Positions 49,001 to 63,701 are shown, numbered from the stretch's first letter. The stretch is 64,000 nt of DNA from Lumbricus rubellus (GCA_945859605.1 OX243815.1:28752981-28816980); one strand, 5' to 3'. Made by a program: numbers and translations. The notes: generated by a model not told the origin, from the letters alone.

Positions 49001-52000
49001 AGAACACTCTCTGCAGATTTGCATCATGTCAAATAAATTGGCCAGCTACCCAGTCATTGCCTGATGGCATAGCTGTAAATTGCTAAGACATAAAGCTGGC
49101 TGGCAAAAAACAACCTGCCGAGAGAGATTCACTACCAGTATATTGGAAAGGGGCAGACGCGCTTGCATAAGGAAACTGAAGTTAATGTGGCAAAACGCAA
49201 TATTGCAGATGACATTTCTTTTTTCATGTGAACCCCACAAATTGCAATGTTTGACACGTTCCTCTGATGCAACCTCGGACAGGTCTACGGTTTTTGAATC
49301 TTCATTTTTTTAATACTATGACACGTTTATGCAATGCCAGACCATTCGGAACAAGCTACGGCTACTGAACTTGCGAAAGGCGTTAACCCAAGTTCTGAAT
49401 TGCCCATGATCATATGTTCATTCATTTATTCATTCATTATTAGAATTTATATAGCGCCTCTTCAAGAAACTACTCAGAGGCGCTCCCAGCCCAGCCTGCC
49501 AAGTTGAGTATCAGTCTTGAAAATGGTTGTGTTTGAAACAAGATATCACCCTATTTGCTTGTTGATATACATGTACTGTATTGTATTGTATCTATAAATT
49601 TACAAAGTCTCTCTCCCAGTGCATATCACCAATCAGAGGCGCGCCCAGTGTGAAAGACCCAGAGAAAAGAAAGGTAAGAATACAAGTTTCACTGTACATC
49701 AATTGCTAAGTAAGAGTCGCCGCAGTTGAAAAAACTAGAGCAGGGCAGCATGTGCTCCTAAAATGTGTGAAGAAAATTGAATAAGCACGATATTGTCAAG
49801 CCAGGCAATGCTTCATGTGACAGTAAAGAGCAATGTCCACTTCTCAATTAATTATATTTAGTGCAGTCAAACAAACAAACATGTAATTTTAGTATCTGCC
49901 TGCAAACCTAGAAAGCCAGAGCATTTGACTAACTTTGCCTCCACCTCCCCCCCCCCTACTAAGAAAGAAGTTCTTCGGTCAGTTCATTTTGGGGACAATG
50001 TTTAAGGGACAGGATAAGTGCCAGTGACAAGTGAGTTCTTAAGCGGATAGCAATTCTTTAAATGTTCATGATATGTAACCTACAAACTACCTGGTACTCT
50101 TATTCATTGCAAAATGCAGGAAGGTTGTCCAGTAAGCAGATGCAATATTATTACCTGTTTAAGGCAGCCTTGTAGAAAGCGCAGAGGACGGGATCCAGGA
50201 AGGTTGACATTTTTAGAAACTCCACCCAGAAACATCACTGTGCTTGACAGCATCGTGAAGTCTCCAACCACCGTCCCCGTTTTTCTCACCTGGTCGTCAA
50301 CTTCAATTGTGATCTGTCACATGTACGAATAATAAAACCAAATAAAGTTAACATACTTATTTCTACACCTCCGTAAAACTTCTACACTGTAAAATAATAA
50401 TAATAATATCAATATTTATTCTTTGATGAAACGCCTGCAAGCGCACCGTGCCGTACATTTGTACAAGTTAAATGCAATTCAAACAATTCACAAGAATGCA
50501 AATAACAGAAGACATAAATCACAAAGTTGCAGCCATGCAAGGTGCATGCCCGATGTACTTCAGACGCCACATAGGAAATGAAGAAAGAGTTAAACCCAGG
50601 TCCCTACAGAGGTGGGGGGGTCGAACTGTGTACTGTAAGCACTTCATTCAAGCCAGGGTGTTATCCATTATATAGTAAACCCTTTTCAAAAACCTTTATA
50701 GACAGTACTCGACGGTTACTTTTAGAAAGTTGCCTGTTACAGCAGCAATACCACATTTCACGTTTAATGTTGTTCTTCTGAAAGAAAATCCAGAAGATCT
50801 TTCGCATAACAATGTGAAACTTGTAAATGATAATAATAATAATGATAGGCCTGATAATCGCTTATCGTTGCAGACTGACTAGTTCGCAATAGGCTAAGTT
50901 TAGGCGCCTACACGACCTAGGCCTGCAGAGTAGGTTACACCCGATAACTACATGTTTGACAGAAGTTGAATTAAATAGTATATATGGCAGCCAGAAAAAA
51001 TTAATAATAATAATTACGACGATTTATATGGCGTAGTAACACAGCCATGCCATTACAAGGGCGCCTTACAAGCAGCTACACCGGATAAGCCCTAGCGAAC
51101 AAGTGTGATTTTAGCATGATGTCCAGGCAGTTTGGCCATCTCAGTATTGACCACATGTCACAGGTCCAGTGAAGGCAACATCAATGTGTAAGAGCTGCTG
51201 ACACAGAGCTAACTGACTGCTTTTTTAAGCACCTGTCAAGAAGTGCATCATGGAATACAGAAATGACCACATCTGCTCCGACAGTAGTAGAAAATCAAGC
51301 GATAAATCAAATCTGCGCGCAGAGTTGCAGAATTCTCAAATAATTTACAAAAAGCAAAAGATCAGTCACTCGTGCACTTCTTACATGTAAATTATTTGCA
51401 CTATTGACAGTTACAAATTAGTCTTTCTTGCAAACTGCCACATTTGACAAGAATAATGCAATCTGCTGATTACATAATTAAAAGCAACATCGTACAATTT
51501 GATTTATCATAGGCCGGTGCACTGAGAAATTTTCCAATAAAAAACTGAAAACTATATATACACTGTGTCCGGAAAAAAAACAACCAGTTTTGTAAATATG
51601 AAAATAAATAGTAAATATTCATCGATTTTCACAATTCAAACACCATTTTAATCCTGACATATTTCTCTAACAATTGTGAAAATATAAAAGTTCCAGTCCA
51701 AATAATGACGTCATAATGACGTCAGTTGCATCAAAATGCATATAGCCGGTCATTCATGCATGGTTCGGTTGGTATTATTGGCTTTTGGTAAAACGGAAAT
51801 CCATTTAATAGAACCAGAAGTGAAAATAAATGCAGCTTATTAGAGGGATTGTCTGCTCTATAAAAAAAGTGGTGCCTGATATCCGAGAATATTCGGAACA
51901 ATAGCCTACACATTTCAACAAAATAGCGCTTCAGCTCACTGAGTTCGTGAATCTGTTGATCTGTTGACTAAAAAGACTCGGAATTCATTCATCTTAATCT

Positions 52001-55000
52001 TTGGCCGCAAAACGGCCGCCCGCTTAAATCCCACTGATAATAAGAGTTGGAGATTGATGGAGGAGAAGGTGCAGGCTACAAGACAAGGATAAGAGACATT
52101 GAAGAACTCCGTAAGCGAATTGTTAACGCCTCGGAGGTTTTGATAAGCTGGTTATCGATGCTGCTGTTGGGTATTAGCGCGACCCTTTTGACGCTTATGT
52201 TGAAGCCAAAGGTGTACTCTTTGACCACAAATTGCAGTCTGACATAATTCAGATATAAAAATAAAATTAAACTTACATTTATTATTGATAAATTACATGA
52301 TAAAATATTGAAATTGTGGATGATTTTGCGCATTTATCTCTTAAATTTGACTTTTTGTGCAAATGACGTCATTATGACGTCATTATTTGGACTGGAACTT
52401 TTATATTTTCACAATTGTTAGAGAAATATGTCAGGATTAAAATGGTGTTTGAATTGTGAAAATCGATGAATATTTACTATTTATTTTCATATTTACAAAA
52501 CTGGTTATTTTTTTTCCGGACACAGTGTACATATATATAATATGTACATATATATATGTATATATATATGTACATATATATGTATATATATGTATATATA
52601 TGTGATAAGCTGATACTGATTGTCTGATGATAATCATCGCACAACAAATGTTTCAGAATAAACAGAATACCAGGATGTATGCAAGAAAAGAGCCGCATGC
52701 AACTTGAAGCTCGAGCTTCAAACTGAACACCGGTTGAGCAACAGGTTTTAAATCCTTCGTGATGCTCGGAACCATACGCTGCATGCGTGAGCGCACGAGA
52801 AAGAGCTACGCGCAGAGGAGCAGCAAACGCTTCTGGAATGATCCGTCCATTCATTTAATCAAAGAGACGCCATTCGCAGACACGTCCCGCATCTTAAAGC
52901 AAATCAAGCACCGAGTCAGTGAGGACAGTCGAGCATAACTGGCGCATAAACCAGCCGCAAATTAACACCTTAGCCACAAAAAACCCACCAGCGGTGACAG
53001 TATGCAGACCAAATTCCACAGGGTCCTCCGTGGAGCCCGTTTGCGGCAATAATATATCCCATTACGTGAATGGGCCTTAATACCAGACCAGAAACCAAAG
53101 ATCTGACGAGACCAGATATGCCCGACGATAGCCCGCGAATCGCTCACAATAACAGCAATCAGCTGGCATGGGGGCAGAGGAGTGTCTTGCCACTCGCTCT
53201 TCAAGTGACGTGGAAATCAAATATTCCACGCCGAGGCATATTTGATGCCCATGCAGTGGCGCCAACCACGCTTGGGACTCAACCGACGGACGGTCGGACG
53301 GACAGCAGACTTCGTGTTTAGCCGGGCAGCCTTTTAGTAAGGCAAAGACGGGTCGGATTGGGTTATGCACGCTGTCAGATTTTGATATATGTTGATAAAT
53401 GGCGCCCGTGTGGAGTCATCCGTAGAATGCCAAAGCCAACAAATCAAGAAATATCTCAGGTGAAAGGAAGTGACAATAAAGACTCCGTGCTAATAAACAG
53501 CGTCTAAGCATGAGAATAATGAAATGTACTCAGCAGTTAATATTCGCGTCAAGTGACAGAAGAAGACAGAGAAAATATATGTTGCCGTCGTCTGAAACAG
53601 GAAACTAATTGACAGCATAACTGCCAATTTATACAAACAGAAATAGCAACAAAATGGCAGCCGTGATAATTAAAACAATAAACGATTTCAATTAAAACTG
53701 ATGATGAAATATTTTACATGAGAATTATGCAAATACCAGAAGGTAGCGAAACGCCAAATGCATCAAATGATTTATTAACTAATGGCTCTTCATCTTTTTC
53801 CTCTCCTGACCACACGCATTACATAAAACAACAAAACACAATTAGTAGACGTTGTAAAAAAGATGATGGACTAACTCAAATGACAAGTGAACTGTGTCAA
53901 ATGAAATATCAAATGTCATCAGACAAAATCAAAGAAAGCGTCAAAGGAAACGGCAAAACCAAATGACATCCACAAGACAGACTGGAAAATTGTGAATGAT
54001 GTAAAGGCTTAAAGACCAATATTATTGACATCAACAGAAATGGAGTAGGGCAGAATTAAACTGACTCTAATTAGAAGATGCAATCACAACATTGCCAGAT
54101 GCTAACACATGCAAATGTTCTTCACTTCTATACTCTCAGAGATGGAAGCAGGATTGACGAACAGCTGGTCACAATGATTTAACACTTTAACGAGGAGAGC
54201 GTACTAAAAAGGTTTGGGAAACAAATGCCGTTGTTTAATGTACTAAAACGAACTGAGAAACAAATGCCGTTGTTTAATGTACTAAAACGAACTGAGAAAC
54301 AAATGCCGTTGTTTAAGTGCTAAGCCAATGCATCTCAAATATTCTGATGCAGTGGACTGGTAACTAACTAACTGTGTTACCAGTCTTACCACATACCAAT
54401 GTCTTACAACATTGGTTTAAAGTATATGCCATAGTAACATCATCACTTCATTACATTGTCACTGTTTATTGCAACAACACTTTTGATGATGTTGCACATT
54501 TAAACTGCTTATTATGTACGAGCACTGCATCCTGGTCTCCGTCCCTCAATGTTGTACATTGTGTGAAACTTCGTAATTTATTTCAGTAGGACTGACGGTA
54601 AAAACTGTGATTCTGGTACGGTAGCCAATCACATGCAGACCGAAAGTGAATCACAGACCAGCTTCAGAAGTACTGAATGAAGCTATTCGTCTGTAAGCAC
54701 AACCCACAGACGAATAGCTTCATTGCTTCCATGATTAGCTTTAAATACTTGCCAAATCACCCCTAAAATTACAATATTAACCCTTTACTCGTTCATTTTT
54801 AAATTTTAAGCCAGTTTTCAGCGGATATTCACGGGGCAAACGGGTAAAAGATTCAGTGAATGGAAGTGGCACACTCCTGTATCCACAATCCGTGGGAGAA
54901 CCGAAAAGATTTATGCCAAAGAAGAAATTTTTTAAAGCAGAAGTCACAGAAGCAATTAACGGAAAGTTCTTGTTGAAAACAATAAAATTACATGCCAATG

Positions 55001-58000
55001 CCAACTGCTTTTGTTAACGTCAGCAGCCGCAACTGAAACTCACCTCCCCCACCTTCTCACTCGCATCGTTCATTCACACCACGCCAACGCGAAAGATACT
55101 TTCTCACGCGTAACACAGATCCTCCATTTCGACGCGGCGGCAGCGACGGCCGATTTTTTTTGGTCCACCCCCCTACGACCGGCGAAACCAAATTACCAAA
55201 GTTGGCAATCGATAAACCGTGAGCAGCTGGAGAATTATCCACAAGTGTGGCCAGCCCCGCCTACCGATGTTTGACCAAATTAGCGTTATGGGTCTGCGGA
55301 AAAAGTTCGGTCAGTTGTCAGACGGTCGTCGTATGCGGTCGCGCTGCTGCCCACCCTGCATTCCAACAGAAATCTAATTTCACAATGCGCCGACCCCTGA
55401 ACCCATGCCGGTCTCCGAATATATCTATCGGGTCCTGTAAAACCTGTCGATCAGATGAGGTCCGTAGGAAACGACGGTGAGTCGAATGCTGATTAAATTC
55501 GGCGAACTGATACGCGCGAAGCGTGGAAGAAAATCAAAGAAGTGTCGTGCGAAGAACTGCCAGGGGAAAACGGCGGTCAATCATGGTGTTCATAAAGTTC
55601 GACGTCTGCAATTTCTGCCGCTGCCAAAGACCCGCATTGCCTCATCATTGCAGCACAAAACTGAAAACTTGCCCGATAAAGTAAATAATGGTCGGCAATC
55701 GCAGTTTTCCGCGTCATAAACTCTTCAGCGGGACGGATGGCTGATTGCACTTGCTAGGTCTCGTAGGTCTGATTCACCGTTTTCATCCGAGCTACAAAGT
55801 TTTAAGCAACGAAAAATAAATGAAGCTAGCCAATTTGTTTTGCTACAGAAGATAATGTCTGGAGAGTCACTCAAGCAAGCAGCTACCATGTCACAATGGA
55901 ATCATAATAATAATAATAATATTTTCCATTGTTGGTGCAGTCAACAACCTTGTGACTTCAATGAGAACTTAACTCAAAGCTAGGAATCAAACCTAAGACA
56001 TCCAAAGGTCAAAGTCATTGAGCAGCCGTGTACAAAAATAAGCTTCGGCAAAACCCAGCAATCATCATCATCCCCACTAAAGCAGTCTGTCAGTTTTCAC
56101 AATTTGACATGTACTGCAGCATAAAACTGTCTCACTCATACCAACGAGAGAGATCTCGATTAGCGCTGGACAAAATTGCTAAAGCGCAGATCAAAGGCGC
56201 GAAATTTTCTTCACTTGACCAAGTGGCTTTTGATGTTCGGCTGAGCGGCAAACACCTCAGCGACGTCATTTCGTCATTTCGTTTACGCCAACGAAAAGTC
56301 TATTATCGCCGGTAAGTCGAGAAATCACCAATTACCCACTCCTCAGATTTCCCCGCGGCTACGTATCAGAAACACTGAGAAAACTGGATTTGTTTACAGG
56401 AAACCGAAGCGCGTTAATCAAGAGCCGTCGTTCAAAAGATCTCATCTAATAATCGGCAATCTATTTTGTACAAGATAAAACACACACGCGCACACACACA
56501 CAGCGCAATATATAGCGCGCAGAACATTTATTATTCCGGGCAGTGCAGTAGTCCCTGACAGTGTCGTTTGGTTGCGGGCCGCCGCCGTCTGATTTATTGG
56601 TGGAACAGAGAGCAGCAGACGACTTAAGCTAATACAGAAGTGGACAACCTTACCAGTTGAATGACTCCTCGACAAATTGCGAATTTCACGAAAGGCAATT
56701 GGCCAGGAGACCTTGTTCACAACGCAAAACCCAATCATTTAGCTGTTGATCCGCATCTCATTTACCGCTAAAAGCAGCAGCATTAGCAGCAGCAGCTGCA
56801 GCAGCACTGCAGAGCACAACATCATTCCACAGGGCCATCACTTAGATAGAATTGCACAACAAAGCCATGGCTGTAATAAGATGCTCCTCATCTGATCATG
56901 TTCATTTGGATGGAATGATTATTGCAGGCTGTCTGTTCTGTTAGTATACCGATAGTTACGATTTGTGTATTCTGTGATATAATGCGTTCTTGTGAATTGT
57001 TTCACCTGCATGATTGTACACTGTATCCGGTTGCGTTCTGTCAACCGGATTGTTAAATAAAAGGAACAGATAAGATATGGATGAGATTAAATCACATTTA
57101 TGTATGTCCAGAAGCAAATAGCTCAACTATCTTTGAAAAACTGTACAAAACATGGTGAGTTCATGAATGATTGAGGCATTAAAATAGAATGAAATCAACT
57201 CACGTGACATATTCCACATTCAAACAGAATGAAATCAACTCACGTGACATATTCCCCTTTGTGCAACCAACTGAAATACAATCAAAATCAGAAAATTTTA
57301 CTTTGTTCGGATGAACATTTAATAGTATTTTAGTCATCATTTTAAAACAAAACCTGCAGGCTTGCGCTACTACATTGTCTGCGATTATTTTCATAGAATG
57401 GCATCACAAAAGATTGTTACAACTAGAATTACTCAGAACCCCAGTTTTGTGGGTGTCAGAAGTGCTAATGAAAATCAATGAAAATCAGATTGGGTGCATG
57501 CATAGAATGTGAAAGATCTAAAAACTTACAACCAATCCCAAAATGTCAGATCCTGTCTGAACTGGTTTGCAACGTCAGCCAGAAGAGTAGGCCAAAATGT
57601 TCTCGGAATATACCAACGCAGTAATCATGCATAGATCTGCCCGATGGAGGCCAAACCATGATGGCACAATGTTTATGGAGATTTTCCGCCACCACTACCA
57701 CCAGCGCTGTGCCAAATGTCATCAGATTTCTCTGCAAGAATCAATTGTGCCAACGAAAAATCTCCTGGAATGCCGCTGGGAATCGAAGACAAATTGCCCG
57801 AGAAGCTTGTGCAGGCGTTCAATAAGAGATCAGTCAAAAGTGTTGGTCTCTAACATGGCGACGGTGGTGGCTGAGGCAGCAGCTCTAGCCGAATATATAT
57901 ATGGGAGAGAAAACATGCCAAACATGTCGAACCAAAGTGATTGCATTGTTGGCCAATGACTCGAACTTCATGCAGCCAGTTATAGTGTGGAAGGTAGTGT

Positions 58001-61000
58001 AACAGCAAATTGAGTTCAAGCTATAGAATAGGACAAAATCGAACAGCAGCAGTGACCACATCAACCAGCATTTCAATGACGCACATCTGTTTTCTACTTC
58101 CTTTGCTAGAGATACTTGTAAATCAGACATAAGTTTTTGGACGTGCTGGAGTCGGGAGCGCCTCAGAGTAGTTTTTCTTGAAGGGGCACTATATAAATTT
58201 CCGAATAAATGACTGAATGAATAATGAAAGGAACGTAGAAGAACATGTTGAATTTAAAAACCACTAACCACTAAAACTAAAGAGCTGTGTACAAATCTTT
58301 CATTGTACTACAACTGATACTGAAAATGTCTTACCCATAAATTATGCAAGAAAAAATTTCAGAACAACAATTGTAATTGTAATTGTAATTGTAATCGAAC
58401 ATTTATATAGCGCCACTTCAAGAGAACTCCTCAGAGGCGCTCCCGACCTGACACCAAACCATAATCAAAGAGAATGGTTTTCAAACGCTTGCGGAAAAGG
58501 GGCAAAGAAAGACAAAGAAGTTCATTACGGAGACTAATAGGTAACTTATTCCAGAAAGACGGACCGACCATAGCAAAACTTCTATGCAGCACTGTGGAAG
58601 ATCGAGCCCTAGGAACAACCAGGTCACCATGCGTTGCAGAGCGAAGGAATCTACGGCCTGGAATGGATAGCACAGGCACACAAAGTTCCATAAGATAGAT
58701 CGGAGCTTGGCCTGCTAGGCAATTACGCATGAGCATTAGAATCTTAAACTCAATACGTTTTTGCATAGGCAACCAGTGCAGTTCCTCCCGTATAAAACTA
58801 TAAAACAACAACAACAACAGTGTGCTTTCTAAATATAGTTTCAACTTTTCTGTCAGAGAAAAGACAACGTTTGAAAGTGCTTAGGTGCTTACGAGACAAC
58901 ATGAAATCAGTCTCTGTTTTAAAGTCTTCACAGTAGTTTGGCAGTCATCTATGGTTTACTGACATTCAATATTGAAGAATTTAATCAATCGTCAAACCTG
59001 ATGAACTCAGCTGCCACTGAGAAGTTGAAGTAAAAAATACATAAATTTTAAAAATGTCTTTCTGCTCCACAGTGTTTAAAAATCTTACCTCTAAATGGCA
59101 GTGCAACATGCTAAATCATTTCAAAGGGTACCATGATACTAAACTGATAGTTAATTGCCTTTCTCCTGATTCGAGCTTCAGAAAAGCAGCGAGTCCAAAA
59201 CGATTAACTAAATGGAAACCATCATTGAGGGAAATAAAGTAAAGCAATGATTTTATGGCTTTGTGATTTGGGACTGAGTTGTTCACTGCTAAGGTTCTTA
59301 GACAAAACTGCACTTATAAATTGCATTTTCTGTCATCATCAATGTCCATGGGTTCATCGCCCGTAGGTGCTTGATGCTCTTTCGATCATCTCCTTCCATT
59401 TGTCTCTTTCTCTTGCTGTGTGGCTCAACTGCTGCAGTGATCTGTCTCCACACCATTCCGTGATGTCATCCTTCCATTCTCTGAAGGGACGTCCCCTTTT
59501 GTTCGTCCCTTCCATAATACCAAACACCAATGTCTTGAGGTTCCTGGAGCCGTCCATTCTGCATATAATATGCGCAAACAGTTGTAATTTCCTGCGGATT
59601 ACTTTTTGTAGCAGAGTGTCTCTTAGCCCAATTCGACTGTATAGTTCCTCATTTGTCATCTTTCTTCTCCATCCGACTATTAATACTTTTCGATAAACTA
59701 TTCTTTCAAAATCCAGTATTCGTCTTTCAATTTCCTTGGTTATTACCCACGTTTTACACGCGTATAATGCTCCGCTGAACACACAGGTATCCAGGACGGA
59801 CAGCTTAGAAATAGTATGTATCCATGTATCCATCCCTGCATCCATCTATCTATTCATTTTCTGTATCCAATGTTTATCCGTGCATTAATAAGTCAACAGT
59901 GAACAGTGAACAGTGGCTGAGTGATGAAAACAAGAAAAACAATGTCGCACTCCCGCCATGACGGAAATGAGGCAACTATGAGAGAATAATTATTAGCAGC
60001 ATGCATTAATTAGAATGAAATTGCGTCACCATGGAAACCTAAATTTAACAAGAAAGCTTCTCCTTAGCACACCAGTGTTATACAATCAAGAACAGATCCC
60101 ATCCATGCAGCACTTCTGAGTAGCCTACCTTGAAGAGGCACTACATAAATTTCCGAAATAAATAAATAATAACTGGCTTGATGACCTTTCTATTTGGCCA
60201 TGGTTGGGAGCACCTCTGTGTAGGCTTACTGAAGAGGCCTAAATGTTTGGAATGAATAACTAAATGAATGAATAAACATTTATACTATTGTTACACCGCC
60301 ACAGATTAGATTCACATGACAAATGTGTTCCATTATTGGCGTGTACTTCATTTCACATAACATAAAAATTGTTTCGCTACCTCGCGGGAGTCACGTGTCA
60401 AGACAACACGATGCCACTGGTTGTCATCAAACTGAATGTTGATCTGCTTCGGTCTGAAGTCTGTCTCAAAGACACCAGAACCAAGATGGACCCGTACGGA
60501 TAGCGCTCTCTCGTGTATCTCTACGCATACGTAATCATCGTCGGCATTTCCTAACACACAACAATCTCCTGTTGACATTTTGTTCAATAATTATTACCCC
60601 CATCAAAAACCATGTTCAGTAGGGCCAATGGCTGGTTCCAACTGCGTCCCTAGTGGACAACTATGGGCCCCTATTATCACAGCTGTCAGCATGTTTGAAA
60701 TGATATCACGCGAAGTGTGTAAAGATGATTTCTTTTAACAGGCTGTGACAAAATAGGGTAATCAAAGGAAATATTGTAAAGCTGAGAATATATCGAAGAC
60801 TCACAAGGCATGAAACTGAACTTTGGAATGAAGATGAGGTAAACAATGTCACATACACTACATTATACTTGCAATTTCGGCAATTCTGCCTGAATTTTCC
60901 ACCCACACCACCTTCAAATGGACCCTCCTGTTTTCACGGGAACTTGGTGGATGACCGAGTATAATGTCAGAATAAGCGAGAGCCAATGGGTGAAAGACTG

Positions 61001-63662
61001 AAGAATCAAGGCTGAGGAAGACAATGAGAAACAAATCCCTACTCATCCTGAGTAAAATGTTGAATGGCAAGGAAGGATATCTTGTGTTACAAAGGGTATC
61101 TTGTGTCACAAAGGGTATCTTGTGTTATAAATGGTATCTTGTGTTACAAAGGGTATATTGTGCTACAAATGGTATCTTGTGTTACAAAGGGTATCTGGTG
61201 TTACAAAGGGTATCTTGTGTTACATAGGGTATCTTGTGCTACAAAAGGTATCTTGTGTTACAAAGGATATCTTGTGTTACAAAGGATATCTTGTGTTACA
61301 AAGTGTATCTTGTTTTACAAAAGGTATCTTGTGTTACAAAGGATATCTTGTGTTACAAAGGATATCTTGTGTTACAAAGGGTATCTTGTGTTACAAAGGA
61401 TATCTTGTGTTACAAAGGATATCTTGTGTTACAAAGGGTATCTTGTGTTACAAAGGCTAAAACAACATTCACAAATGTCGACTTCTCCACGCTGAAGGCC
61501 ACATGACAAAAATAAAATGATAAATAATAATTAAAACAACAATTCACAGCAAGAAATACATAAAACAATTAACATGACTAACTCAATCAATCAATCATCA
61601 GAATTTATACAGCACCCCTTCAAGATACCTACTCAGAGGCACTTCTGGATAAGATCAAACGAAAAAAAGATATCTCTGAAAATGATATGACATCATTATT
61701 ACCCCAAACTAATAATGTCCTCACACAGTGTGAGAATTGTGAAAAAATAACTGGGGGGGAGGGTTGGACCATTGTCCACTTGGAATTGGGATGTGAAAAC
61801 AGACTTTACTATGGGCTCTAAGAAAGACTTGGGGGTTGAAACCCCCAAGCCCCCGGCAATTCTCACCCTGTCCTCACAGCATCCCATACACAGTGTGAAC
61901 ACTGAACACCCATCACGACAAACACGAAAGAAGTGAAAACGAGCGAGAGGAGGAAAGCGTTCATTTCGGCAGCAGCCAATCGCCACCAATGCCGATCGAC
62001 GACGATCGCTGCTCCTCCTTCAGCCGTTCGTTCTCCCTCTCTCACGACAAAATTCGTTATTAGTTATTGCCGAAAGCGTGAGAACGACTGACTTCCTCTC
62101 CTTCCACTGCTGCCGCCGCCAAACGCAGATACATCGGACGATACTACGCGATTCGGACAATCAATCTCCGTTCGCATCTATGCGTCCGGTCCGGTCCGGC
62201 AGCAGCAGTAGACAATGGCTTGTGATGAGATCGAACGCCGAGATCTAGTCGCAGATAAAACACCGCCGCCAACGCGGCCACCAGACAAATCATGTTCAGC
62301 AGACCATTATGCTGTTAAAAGCCGCCGCTGATTGTGCTTCCTTGTGTGTAATAAACCCAATCGGGGGAGCCGCTGCTAAGTCCGTCCGTCGACCCGCACG
62401 CGTCGCTTCTTCGTCACACCGGCCAGTCCATAATACGAAGCTAATTGTGTGGAGAAACTGAGAGATCGAAGAAATCTACGCTGAGTTCCGTCGCGTAATT
62501 TTCCATTTCGTCGGCGCTTCCCCCTGCGAAGAATCTCGGTTCCGCCACCGCGAAACGTGCGTTGGAACGTTCAGATCTGACGACGAGATACATGTATCTA
62601 TCGTCCGTACTTTTGCCTAATAACCGGCCGCAAATAACGTTTTTGTTCCGATTTACTGCTTCGATAAGACGAAACAGAAGCTTAAACCTCGCAGGAAACT
62701 CTGTCTTCGACCGGCCGGCAGCTGCCAATTTCTGCATGATAGACAATGGTAATTAATTGGAAAGTAATTAAATGTTCTTCATATTATGGTGGCTTCTCTT
62801 TAAGAATGTTTACTTTACGTTACAGCAATTACATGTACAAATTACTTTATTGATTATAGTTATTTTGTAATAGAAGTGTACACTCATAATCATACAGTAA
62901 AAATTGCCATAGATTGAGTGCCTGTGAATAAATTGGCTCTCATGACTATATCTGTGCAGAAATCTTTAGAATTCAATAACCGTTACAGACACTTGAAATG
63001 GATGAGACTTGAAAATGTACAACTTGCACAATTCGACTATTATTCTAGTGGTTGGTAGATTCCATTCAAAATTTTACATTCAAAAATGCTTGGAAAATGT
63101 GATTGAAGAGTCACCCAAGAACATGACAACACCACATAACATCACTATGCACAGGCAGACCTACTCATGCAAACACACATAAATTGTTATATACTCATAT
63201 TACACTCATCACAAAAAATGTGCCTACTGAGCAAAAAACTTAGTTTAAGTTAAACCTGCCTTGCAGTTTACAAAGTATGGCAAGAAAACAGAAGCAGAAC
63301 TTAGCACTCGCAACCAATGAATTCCTTTGACTTTTGATCATCAAAGGAAAAGCATCTGAATTTGAATAGATATAATATATAATATATCTAGTGGTTGGCC
63401 TAGTTAGCTACACCGGTAAGCGAGAGTGGCATTTGTCTGTTGGTTGCAGCGGACTGCGGTTCAAGCCCCGGGCTGGGAGTTGACACTCAGAGAATTAGAT
63501 CTCTCAGGCTAGCACGTGTGGGACGTGGTGGCGCAAGCTGCTGCGGAGCGACCTTGGGCAAGTTGCTTACCCATCATTGCCTGTGGGGAAGGCAATGGGA
63601 AACCACCTCACTCATCTCATCCCCAGGGGCATAAAAGCCAATGAACCTGCCTTCGGGCAGAG

Positions 63663-63701
<39 letters not shown>

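Larger units (their letters stand above)
48270..50154 (-). other. Intron within LNS2 (1.9 kb)
   Basis: Holds a LINE family B end (48,690-48,860), a minus-oriented SINE-1/LINE tail (49,415-49,500) and a second tail type at 49,570-49,650. The rest is unassigned. Confidence 0.65.
50314..60380 (-). other. Large intron at the splice site 2 position (10.1 kb)
   Basis: Lies between the LNS2 exons at the junction equivalent to vertebrate splice site 2. It contains a LINE end (50,995), a mariner-derived element (51,561-52,527), CpG-rich blocks (52,930-53,340; 55,000-55,720; 56,150-56,600), small tandem repeats (54,204-54,320; 57,185-57,255), a perfect hairpin (54,676-54,724) and two LINE reverse transcriptase ends (58,376; 59,340). 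The 57,540-57,960 stretch is open on both strands but matches nothing I know. No splice site 2 cassette found. Confidence 0.6.

Noticed and set aside
53718..53966. 82-codon + strand frame starting MRIMQIPEGS
   Set aside because: Has a real ATG and looks protein-like, but lies in an intron, matches nothing I know and has no supporting signals.
57540..57960. Long open frames on both strands, suspected transposase remnant
   Set aside because: I could not find a DDE or other family motif in any frame, so no call is made.
61064..61506. 143-, 109- and 90-codon frames on the + strand
   Set aside because: All are the 19-bp minisatellite read in different frames.
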